A stretch of DNA of 23,707 nt from assembly GCA_046086225.1 (NCBI GenBank), contig JBJSXF010000062.1, positions 1-23,707 of the forward strand, read 5' to 3'. The position numbers and the translations under genes are program-made. A model generated the notes under the pieces. It saw nothing but the letters and a program-made list of their open reading frames with translations, searched no databases and was not told where the DNA came from. Within the stretch, counting starts at the first letter, position 1; each line of letters opens with the position of its first letter. This document shows, piece by piece, positions 7,133 to 13,576 of this stretch. The DNA comes from JBJSXF01 sp046086225 (GTDB lineage: Bacteria; Actinomycetota; Acidimicrobiia; IMCC26256; PALSA-610).

Positions 7133-8421
7133 TGCTCCTCCTCCTCGATGCCGTAGGCCCGGGCGACCACCTGGATCGGATGGATGGGTCGGCGACCCGA
7201 CCCTTCGTGGATCGCCACGTTGGAGAGCTGGCAGTCGCCCGCGATGAGCTGGGCGTCGGATTCGGCAACCTTCTCGATGAGTGGCTTGGCGATCTTGCGG
7301 GCCATCTCGGCGTTCTCGGCCCGCAGCCCCCACGTGCCGTCGATGGCGCTGCAGCGCTCGACGGTCGTGACCTTGGCCCCCGTGAGCCCCATGAGCTGGG
7401 CGCTCTTCGGACCGATCTGCTGGGCCCGGTAGTGGCAGGCCGACTGCCACATGATCGTCTCGTAGGTCTGCCCGGGGAACTCGATGGAGAGCGCCTCCTC
7501 GCGGTGGCGTTCCATGAGGAATTCCGAGATGTCGCTCGTGGCCGCCGCGACCTCGCGGGCGGCCTCGGTGCCCAGGAACGCCGGGTATTCGTCCTTCAGC
7601 GTGTACGCGCAGGTCGGCTGGGGCACCACGATCTGCTTGCCCGCCCGGACCGCCGGGAGCAGAGCGTCGACATTGCGCTGGGCGTGCTCCCGGAACTTCT
7701 CGGTGTCGCCCGCGTCGAGCCAGGGCATACCGCAGCACACCTCACCCTCGGGGAGGCTGCACGAGAATCCGTTGTGCTCGAGTACCCCGACCATGGCCTT
7801 CCCGATCGCCGGCTCCTGGTACTCGACCAGGCAGGTCGGGAACAGGGCGACGTCGCCCCGGCGGCCGGCGGTGAGCGGTCCGCTCCGCCGCCGGAACCAC
7901 TTCGAGAAGCGGACCCGCGAGAAGGTCGGCAGGAGCCGGTCGCGGGCGATGCCGGTGACCTTCTCCATCACGACCCGGGCGGGCTTCACCTTCGCCGAGG
8001 CGTTCACCACCGGCGCGAGAGCGGTCGCGACCTTCCCCTGCTGGTCGGTGCGGGCGAGCAGGCGGGCCGAGGCGGACACCTTGCCCTCACGATCGTGGAT
8101 CGTGAGGGACCGCAGCATCAGTTGCGGGAAGTCGATCCGCCACTCCTGCTGCTGATCCGGCGTGTAGGGGCAGATGACGTAGCAGAGCTTGCACTGGAAG
8201 CACTCGCCCACCACTCGGTCGTGCTGGGCTTCGGTGAGCTCCTCGGTGTGCTCGGTTCCGCCCAGCTCGTCGATCATCTGGAACAGCGACTTGAAGCTCG
8301 GGCACAGCTTGACGCACACCCGGCAGTCACTGCAGATGTGGAAGGTGCGGTCGCGTTCGGCGCGGGCGTCGGCGCCGTCGAACCAGGTCGGCGAGAGCGG
8401 GTCGTAGAGGTGCAGCGCCAT
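7129..8421 (-). CDS. Two-cluster Fe-S protein with CCG domains (GlpC/HdrD-like), 430 aa
   Basis: This is a probable electron-transfer protein of the heterodisulfide-reductase/GlpC type. The N-terminal third carries two [4Fe-4S] motifs, CSDCRVCVKLCP (about residues 30-41) and CFQCKLCYVICP (about 74-85). The rest holds two cysteine-rich CCG-type repeats: FPTCLVEYQ...EVCCGMPW (about 210-255) and SACHYRAQQ...ERCSAIDGTWG (about 330-370). In the second repeat the usual Cys-Cys is Cys-Ser. I remember similar ERCSxxDGTxx forms in rubrerythrin-linked relatives, so this is probably a subfamily trait rather than damage. No membrane segment or flavin domain is present, so partners must supply electrons; rubrerythrin encoded just upstream is a plausible acceptor (inference). 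The start ATG lies 69 nt after the rubrerythrin stop, with a hairpin in between. Confidence 0.88.
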   Translation of the reverse strand: MALHLYDPLSPTWFDGADARAERDRTFHICSDCRVCVKLCPSFKSLFQMIDELGGTEHTEELTEAQHDRVVGECFQCKLCYVICPYTPDQQQEWRIDFPQLMLRSLTIHDREGKVSASARLLARTDQQGKVATALAPVVNASAKVKPARVVMEKVTGIARDRLLPTFSRVRFSKWFRRRSGPLTAGRRGDVALFPTCLVEYQEPAIGKAMVGVLEHNGFSCSLPEGEVCCGMPWLDAGDTEKFREHAQRNVDALLPAVRAGKQIVVPQPTCAYTLKDEYPAFLGTEAAREVAAATSDISEFLMERHREEALSIEFPGQTYETIMWQSACHYRAQQIGPKSAQLMGLTGAKVTTVERCSAIDGTWGLRAENAEMARKIAKPLIEKVAESDAQLIAGDCQLSNVAIHEGSGRRPIHPIQVVARAYGIEEEEQ

Positions 8422-8447
8422 CGGGGCCTCCGGATCGGACCGGACGG

Positions 8448-8474
8448 CGCCCCGGGGGAGATCCCCCCGGGGCG
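8448..8474 (-). terminator. 11-bp hairpin between rubrerythrin and Fe-S protein genes
   Basis: CGCCCCGGGGG (8448-8458) pairs perfectly with CCCCCGGGGCG (8464-8474) across a 5-nt loop. It lies 16 nt past the rubrerythrin stop and 26 nt before the next start on the minus strand. No U-run follows. It may act as a partial terminator or a 3' stabiliser that lets rubrerythrin be made in excess over the downstream genes. The structure is visible; the role is inferred. Confidence 0.55.
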
Positions 8475-8490
8475 AAACCGTCGGAGCGGG

Positions 8491-8910
8491 TCAGCTGAGC
8501 GCGTCGAGGCCCTGCTGGAACCGGCCGGCGTGGCTCGTCTCGGCCCGGGCGAGGGTCTCGAGCCACTCGGCGATCTCCTCGAAGCCCTCCTCGCGGGCGG
8601 TCTTCGCGAAGCCCGGGTACATCTCCGTGTACTCGTAGGTCTCGCCCGCGATCGCCGACTTCAGGTTGTCGGCGGTCGCCCCGACCGGCTCGCCGGTCGC
8701 CGGGTCGCCCACCTCGGCGAGGAAGTCGAAGTGGCCGAACGCGTGGCCGGTCTCACCCTCGGCGACCGAGCGGAAGAGCGCGGCGACATCGGGGTAGCCC
8801 TCGACATCGGCCTTCTGGGCGAAGTACAGGTAACGACGGTTCGCCTGGCTCTCGCCCGCGAACGCCTCCTTCAGGTTCTCGTGGGTCTTGCTCCCTTTCA
8901 GTGCCGGCAC
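8491..8910 (-). CDS. Rubrerythrin (ferritin-like diiron domain only), 139 aa
   Basis: This is a non-haem diiron peroxidase that reduces hydrogen peroxide in the cytoplasm. The four-helix ligand set is complete by position: E20, E53 and H56 (EGETGH), E90 and E93 (GETYEYTE), E124 and H127 (AETSH). The C-terminal rubredoxin domain of classic rubrerythrin is absent; the protein ends shortly after the fourth helix, so it needs an external electron donor, perhaps the Fe-S protein encoded next. GTG 8908-8910 is supported by a strong AGGAGG at 8918-8923 (7 nt spacer). It lies 48 nt downstream of the Fur-family regulator on the same strand, a common arrangement for peroxide-responsive rubrerythrins. 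Confidence 0.93.
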   Translation of the reverse strand: MPALKGSKTHENLKEAFAGESQANRRYLYFAQKADVEGYPDVAALFRSVAEGETGHAFGHFDFLAEVGDPATGEPVGATADNLKSAIAGETYEYTEMYPGFAKTAREEGFEEIAEWLETLARAETSHAGRFQQGLDALS

Positions 8911-8958
8911 GGCGGTTCCTCCTGTTGTTTGGTTGGGTTCATTGCTGCTCGACGGCGG

Positions 8959-9375
8959 TCAGCGGCATTGCTCGCACCGACCGCGCACGATCACTTGAAC
9001 GGCATCGACAACGAAGCCGTCGGTTCCGGTTCCCGGCAGTTCCAGCCGGGCGGTGTCGAGTCCGAGGTCCCGGACCGCCCCGCACCCGGAGCAGACGAGG
9101 TGCTGGTGGTCGTCCTCGACGTTGGGATCGACCCGGACGCTCCCGGTGCCGAGATCGAGCAACCGCACCTCGCCGAGCGCCTCGAGGTCGTGCACCGTCT
9201 GGTACACGGTCTTGAGCGAGATCGTCGGCATCGTGGTGCGCACCTGCTCGAACAGCGCATCGACCGTGGGGTGGGACTCGTTGCCCTCGAGCAGGCGGAA
9301 GATCGCCTGCCGCTGCGGGGTGACCCGCAGGCCCTGCCCGCGGAAGATGGCGGTGAGCTCGTCGGTGCTCCTCAT
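8959..9375 (-). CDS. Fur/PerR-family transcriptional regulator, 138 aa
   Basis: This is a metal-dependent repressor, probably iron- or peroxide-sensing. The N-terminal winged helix contains LRVTPQRQAIFRLLEG and SLKTVYQTVHDLEALGEV (recognition helix, about residues 53-70). The structural zinc site is two CxxC pairs, C95-x-x-C98 and C134-x-x-C137. The metal-sensing region includes H35, D83 and DDHQH at 88-92. Having both CxxC pairs and sitting next to rubrerythrin favours a PerR-like role, but Fur, Zur and PerR cannot be separated by reading alone. The gene is transcribed toward rubrerythrin and has an AT-rich region upstream that could hold its own operator. Confidence 0.92.
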   Translation of the reverse strand: MRSTDELTAIFRGQGLRVTPQRQAIFRLLEGNESHPTVDALFEQVRTTMPTISLKTVYQTVHDLEALGEVRLLDLGTGSVRVDPNVEDDHQHLVCSGCGAVRDLGLDTARLELPGTGTDGFVVDAVQVIVRGRCEQCR

Positions 9376-9386
9376 ACCCCGGAGAC

Positions 9387-9420
9387 CTTATCGACAAGTC
9401 TTTACAAGAAACAAATCAAG
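9387..9420 (-). promoter_or_regulatory. AT-rich promoter/operator upstream of the Fur-family gene
   Basis: This 34-nt stretch is markedly AT-rich against a very GC-rich background. On the minus strand it offers TTGTTT and GATAAG with a 16-nt spacer as -35/-10 candidates. It contains a direct repeat CTTGT-AAAGA-CTTGT, and its outer bases (CTTGT...ATAAG, 9387-9408) form an imperfect inverted repeat. This is the expected place for an autoregulated Fur/PerR operator controlling regulator, rubrerythrin and downstream genes. Sequence bias is observed; operator function is inferred. Confidence 0.45.
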
Positions 9421-9484
9421 TTGCCGAACCCCGTGTAGCGAATGGCCCGGACCGGCCCTTCGGGGAACGCCTCGCGACGTGGGG

Positions 9485-10519
9485 TCAGATCGCAGCCGAC
9501 GGACGCACGGGGAGGGTCTCCCCCGGTTCGAGCGGGAAATGGCAGGCCACGAACTGGCCGTCTCCGACCTCGGCGATCTGCGGCTCCTCCTCGGCACACC
9601 GGTCCTGAGCCTTGGGGCAGCGAGTCCGGAACCGGCAACCCGACGGGGGCCGGAGGGGCGACGGGATCTCGCCCTTCACCCCGGCGGCCATCTGCGGCTC
9701 GACGTCCGGATCGGGAATCGGGATCGCCGAGAGCAGCACCGAGGTGTACGGGTGGGCCGGCTGGGCGTAGATGCGATCGGGCGGACCGACCTCGCAGATC
9801 TTGCCGAGGTACATCACGATGACCCGGTCGCTGACGTTCTTCACGACCGCGAGGTCGTGGGCGATGAAGATGAGGGTCAGCCCGTAGCGAGCCTTCATGT
9901 CCTCGAGCAGGTTCAGGATCTGGGCCTGCACCGACACGTCGAGCGCCGAGACCGGCTCGTCACAGATGATCAGCTTCGGATCGTTGGCGACGGCCCGGGC
10001 GATCGAGATCCGCTGGCACTGCCCGCCCGAGAACTCGTAGGGGCGACGTCCACCGTGCACCTCGGGGTCGAGGCCCACGGTCAGCATCATCTCCTCGACC
10101 TTGGCGTTGCGCTCCTCGTCGGAGCCCACCTTCCAGATCCGCAGACCCTCGGCGATGATGTCCTCGACCTTGCGGCGCGGATTGAGCGACGAGATCGGGT
10201 CCTGGAAGATCATCTGCATGCGGGCCCGGATCTCCCGGAGGCTCGCACCCTTCAGTCCGGTCAGATCGGTGCCCTCGAACTCGACCGAACCGGCCTTCGG
10301 ACGGGGCAGCTGCATGATCGCCTTGCCCGTCGTCGACTTCCCGCAGCCCGACTCGCCGACGAGACCCAGAGTCTCGCCCTCCTTGATGTCGAGGCTGATG
10401 CCCGACACGGCGTGGACCTTGAGCCCGCTGCGACCGACGGGGAACTCCACGACGAGATCCTCGACCCGGAGGATCGTCTCCTCGCGGGGACGCAGGTGGG
10501 CGCTTCCGGTGCCGGCCAT
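9485..10519 (-). CDS. Peptide/nickel-type ABC transporter ATP-binding protein (OppF/DppF-like), 344 aa
   Basis: This is the second ATPase of a dipeptide/oligopeptide-type importer. Walker A is GESGCGKST at about residues 54-62, the signature is FSGGQ at about 165, Walker B is LIICDEP and the H-loop is AHDLAVV. The C-terminal oligo/dipeptide-specific region follows (YAQPAHPYTSVLL, then SGCRFRTRCPKAQDRC ending in ACHF), in which related proteins can bind an Fe-S cluster. The residue after SGGQ is Cys (SGGQCQR) where Arg is usual. ATG 10517-10519 shares one base with the stop of the OppD-like gene (TGATG). It is the last gene of the five-gene transporter operon. Confidence 0.93.
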   Translation of the reverse strand: MAGTGSAHLRPREETILRVEDLVVEFPVGRSGLKVHAVSGISLDIKEGETLGLVGESGCGKSTTGKAIMQLPRPKAGSVEFEGTDLTGLKGASLREIRARMQMIFQDPISSLNPRRKVEDIIAEGLRIWKVGSDEERNAKVEEMMLTVGLDPEVHGGRRPYEFSGGQCQRISIARAVANDPKLIICDEPVSALDVSVQAQILNLLEDMKARYGLTLIFIAHDLAVVKNVSDRVIVMYLGKICEVGPPDRIYAQPAHPYTSVLLSAIPIPDPDVEPQMAAGVKGEIPSPLRPPSGCRFRTRCPKAQDRCAEEEPQIAEVGDGQFVACHFPLEPGETLPVRPSAAI

Positions 10520-11664
10520 CAGGCGAGCCTCCCCGTTGCGATGCGGTCACCGTGGCGGCGCACGGCGAGGCCGGTCGCGTTCACGCCCGCCTGCACGTTC
10601 CGCTCCAGTGCGTCGGTGCCGGCCGGGGTTCCCACCGGGAAGAAGCAGCGGTAGAGATGCCCGGACGTGTCGCCGGCGACGAGCTCCGGATCCTCGGCCA
10701 CGCACTTGGGTTGCGCGTAGGGGCATCGGGCCGCGAAACGACAGCCGGTCGGGAGGTTGACGAGATCGGGCGGCCGTCCGCTGATCGCGTCGAGCCGGGT
10801 GTGACTCGGCTGGTCGAGCCGCGGGATCGACTTCATCAACGCTTCCGTATACGGATGCCGGGTCTCCCGGAAGAGCACGGGGGTCGGGGCGCGCTCGACG
10901 ATCCGACCGGCGTACATCACCGCGATCTCGTCGGTACGGCCGGCCACGACCCCGAGGTCGTGGGTGACGAGCACCACGGCCATGTACCGCTCGCGTTGCT
11001 GCGAGGCGAGGAGATCGAGAATCTGGGCCTGCACCGTGACGTCGAGCGCCGTGGTCGGCTCGTCGGCGAAGAGGAGCTTGGGACCGCAGGCCAGCGCAAT
11101 GGCGATCATGACCCGCTGCCGCATGCCCCCCGAGAGTTGGTGGGGGTACTCGCGCAAGCGACGCTCGGGCTCGGGGATGCCGACCGAGGTGAGCAGCGAG
11201 AGCGCGGTCTCGTTCGCGTACTCCTCGGTGACGTCGAAGTGGGTGAGGATCGACTCGGTGATCTGGTTGCCGATCCGCATGACCGGATTGAGCGAGGTCA
11301 TCGGGTCCTGGAAGACCATCGACATCTGGGCGCCCCAGAACCGCCGCAACACGTCGGGCGCCTCGCCGATGAGCTCACGCCCCTCGAACCTCACACTGCC
11401 CTCGCGCACGGCGTTCCGAGGGAGCAACCCCATGATCGACCGCGAGAGCACCGACTTGCCGCACCCCGACTCGCCCACGATGCCGATCGTGCGGCTCCGG
11501 TCGAGCGTGAACGTCACACCGTCGACGGCCCGCACGAGACCACGATCCGAACGGAAAGACGTGCGCACGTCATCGACCTCGAGCAGGGTGCCGTCGGTGG
11601 GCGCGTCAGCGAAGCGGTCCGCCGGCCCCTCCCCCTTCCGTCCGCGTCGGAATCGGGGACTCAC
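10519..11664 (-). CDS. Peptide/nickel-type ABC transporter ATP-binding protein (OppD/DppD-like), 381 aa
   Basis: This is the first ATPase of the importer. GTG at 11664 is chosen because it overlaps the upstream permease stop as GTGA; a longer open frame exists upstream but runs through the permease gene. An unusual 30-residue charged leader (SPRFRRGRKGEGPADRF) precedes the ABC domain. Walker A is GESGCGKS at about residue 64, the Q-loop is MVFQDPMTSLNPVM, the signature is LSGGMRQRV, Walker B is LLFADEPTTALD and the H-loop is THDLGVV. The C-terminal oligopeptide-transporter motif is PTGCRFAARCPYAQPKC with a final CFFP. The substrate class is given by the binding protein, not the ATPases. Confidence 0.93.
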   Translation of the reverse strand: MSPRFRRGRKGEGPADRFADAPTDGTLLEVDDVRTSFRSDRGLVRAVDGVTFTLDRSRTIGIVGESGCGKSVLSRSIMGLLPRNAVREGSVRFEGRELIGEAPDVLRRFWGAQMSMVFQDPMTSLNPVMRIGNQITESILTHFDVTEEYANETALSLLTSVGIPEPERRLREYPHQLSGGMRQRVMIAIALACGPKLLFADEPTTALDVTVQAQILDLLASQQRERYMAVVLVTHDLGVVAGRTDEIAVMYAGRIVERAPTPVLFRETRHPYTEALMKSIPRLDQPSHTRLDAISGRPPDLVNLPTGCRFAARCPYAQPKCVAEDPELVAGDTSGHLYRCFFPVGTPAGTDALERNVQAGVNATGLAVRRHGDRIATGRLA

Positions 11665-12584
11665 AGCACGCTCTCCCGCACGTCGAAGAGCCGCCGCACG
11701 AGATCGCCGACGTAGTTGAGCGCCAATACCGTGAGGAAGATCGCGATCGACGGCGCGAGCCAGACGTGGGGATAGGTCTCGAACGCCTGGAGCTGGCTCT
11801 GGATCATGTTGCCCCACGACGGGTTCGGCTCGGGCACGCTCAGCCCGAAGATGGCCAGCCCGCCCTCGATCACGATGACGATCGCCACCCCGAGCAGGGC
11901 GATCGAGAGCATGGCCGGGACGACGTTCGGGAGGACCTCCCGGAACATCGTGCTGCGCTGGGTGGCGCCCTGGGCCCGCGCCGCGGTGACGAACTCGCGC
12001 TGCGACCAGGTGAGCGCGCTGCTCCGGGTGATCCGCCCGAGGATCGGCACCGACACGATGCCGATGGCGAAGATCATCACCATCACCCGACCCGACCAGG
12101 TGGTCGGGTCACCCGGCGTTCCCGGGGAGAGCACCGCCACCAGGGTGAGGGCCAGCACCAGCTGGGGGAAGGCCAGGAAGATGTTGAACACCGAGGTGAA
12201 GACCGTGTCCGTGCGGCCACCGATGTAGCCGGCCACGAGGCCGAAGAGCCCTCCGACGATCACACCGAAGAGGATCGCCCCGATCGCGACCATGAGCGAC
12301 GCCCGACTCCCCCAGATCACCCGGGAGAAGACGTCACGGCCGATGTCGTCGGTGCCGAGGATGTGACCGCCCGTGAACGGACCGACCCCGATGTAGTCGA
12401 AGTCCGGCGCATTCGGTCCGACCGGCGGGTCGAGCGGGAGGATCGGCGCCAGCAGGCTCGCCGTGGAGATGAGGCCGAGCCAGCCGATCGAGATCCAGCC
12501 GGCCACGCCGACCCGTGACTTCCGACGCTGCTTCACCGGAGGCTTCACCTCGGCTGCCGGCACCGTCTCAACCGATGTGGCCAC
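11661..12584 (-). CDS. Peptide/nickel-type ABC transporter permease (DppC-like), 307 aa
   Basis: This is an inner-membrane permease. A basic cytoplasmic N-terminus (KPPVKQRRKSR) precedes TM1 (about residues 29-50), followed by the periplasmic loop HILGTDDIGRDVFSRVIWG typical of DppC/OppC. The BPD permease domain has TM helices near 95-120, 130-155, 170-185, 225-250 and 275-295. The EAA loop REFVTAARAQGATQRSTMFR contacts the ATPases. GTG 12584 overlaps the end of the DppB-like gene by 17 nt, and the 3' end overlaps the OppD-like start, so the block is tightly coupled. It pairs with the DppB-like protein to form the channel. Confidence 0.93.
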   Translation of the reverse strand: MATSVETVPAAEVKPPVKQRRKSRVGVAGWISIGWLGLISTASLLAPILPLDPPVGPNAPDFDYIGVGPFTGGHILGTDDIGRDVFSRVIWGSRASLMVAIGAILFGVIVGGLFGLVAGYIGGRTDTVFTSVFNIFLAFPQLVLALTLVAVLSPGTPGDPTTWSGRVMVMIFAIGIVSVPILGRITRSSALTWSQREFVTAARAQGATQRSTMFREVLPNVVPAMLSIALLGVAIVIVIEGGLAIFGLSVPEPNPSWGNMIQSQLQAFETYPHVWLAPSIAIFLTVLALNYVGDLVRRLFDVRESVL

Positions 12585-13527
12585 TGCGGATCCTCGGGTC
12601 GAGCACGGAGTAGAGGATGTCGACGAACACGTTCACGAGCACGTAGATGATCGCGATGATCGCCACGAAACTCTGGAGCGCCAGGTACTGCCGCTGGGCG
12701 ATCGCGTCGTAGACCTGCGAGCCGAGGCCTGGGATGCCGAAGATCCGCTCCACGATGAGGAGCCCGCCGACGAGCGCGCCGACGTTGAGCCCGGCCACCG
12801 TGATGAGGGTGAGGCTCGACGGCCGCAGGGCATGGGCCCACAGGATGCGGCGATCCGAGATGCCCTTGCTCTTGGCCATGAGGATGAAGTCCTCCTGCAG
12901 CGTGGCGACCATGTCGCTCCGCAGCAACCGCGAGTAGATCGCGATCTGCCCGATCGCGATCGCCAACACGGGCATGGCCACGTGCTTGAAATGGCCCACC
13001 GGATCGGAGAAGAGATCGTCCCAGCCGACGGTCGGGAAGAGGTTCCAGCGCACCCCGAGCCAGAACTTCATCAGGGCCGCGGCGACGAACGCCGGGATGG
13101 CGAGCAGGAGAAAGACCGAGACGCTTGCGACCTGATCGAACATCGATCCCGCCCGCCGGGCCATCAGCACCCCGAGCGGCACCGCAACCGCCAGGGTGAT
13201 GACCTCGACGTAGAGCACCAGCAGGAGCGACTTGGGGAGCGCCGTCTTCGCCCGGTCGAACACCGGCTTGGGCTCGATGCCCGCCCCGGCGTAGTAGGTG
13301 CCGAGGTTGCCGGTGAAGAAATCGCCCGCCCAGTTCACGTAGCGCACGACGACGTTGTCGTCGAGGTGGGCCGACTCGCGAATCTGCTGCCGCTGCTCCT
13401 CGGTGGCGAACGGCGCGATCGTCGTCACCGGGTCGCCGGGCAGGAGCGAGGTGAGAATGGAGACGAAGAACGTCACCACGACCACGACCACGACCAGCTG
13501 GATCAGCCGGCGCGCCACGATCCGCAT
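12568..13527 (-). CDS. Peptide/nickel-type ABC transporter permease (DppB-like), 319 aa
   Basis: This is the first permease of the importer. TM1 (RLIQLVVVVVVVTFFVSIL, residues 7-25) is followed by LLPGDPVTTIAPF and the extracytoplasmic loop, then a BPD domain with helices near 100-120, 135-155, 180-200, 230-255 and 285-305. The EAA-like loop is QEDFILMAKSKGISDRRILW with downstream HALRPS, and the end DILYSVLDPRIR is characteristic of DppB. ATG 13527 has AGGAAGAGG just upstream. It starts 49 nt after the binding-protein stop, and a small hairpin lies in that gap. Confidence 0.93.
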   Translation of the reverse strand: MRIVARRLIQLVVVVVVVTFFVSILTSLLPGDPVTTIAPFATEEQRQQIRESAHLDDNVVVRYVNWAGDFFTGNLGTYYAGAGIEPKPVFDRAKTALPKSLLLVLYVEVITLAVAVPLGVLMARRAGSMFDQVASVSVFLLLAIPAFVAAALMKFWLGVRWNLFPTVGWDDLFSDPVGHFKHVAMPVLAIAIGQIAIYSRLLRSDMVATLQEDFILMAKSKGISDRRILWAHALRPSSLTLITVAGLNVGALVGGLLIVERIFGIPGLGSQVYDAIAQRQYLALQSFVAIIAIIYVLVNVFVDILYSVLDPRIRSGHIG

Positions 13528-13561
13528 GTCCTCTTCCTCGCTCCCGCTCCGTCAGCCCGGA

Positions 13562-13573
13562 CGGGTTTCCCCG
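13562..13573 (-). repeat. Small GAAA-tetraloop hairpin after the binding-protein gene
   Basis: On the minus strand CGGG-GAAA-CCCG begins 3 nt after the binding-protein stop codon. A GNRA tetraloop is unusually stable. Such intercistronic hairpins often protect the mRNA of the abundant binding protein. The structure is short, so the role is tentative. Confidence 0.3.
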
Positions 13574-13576
13574 GCC

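Noticed and set aside
7132..9438. 768-codon + strand open frame opposite the Fe-S protein, rubrerythrin and Fur genes
   Set aside because: It spans several well-supported - strand genes and their gaps, has low-complexity Arg/Gly/Leu-rich content and no family motifs; it is an antisense shadow caused by GC-rich codon bias.
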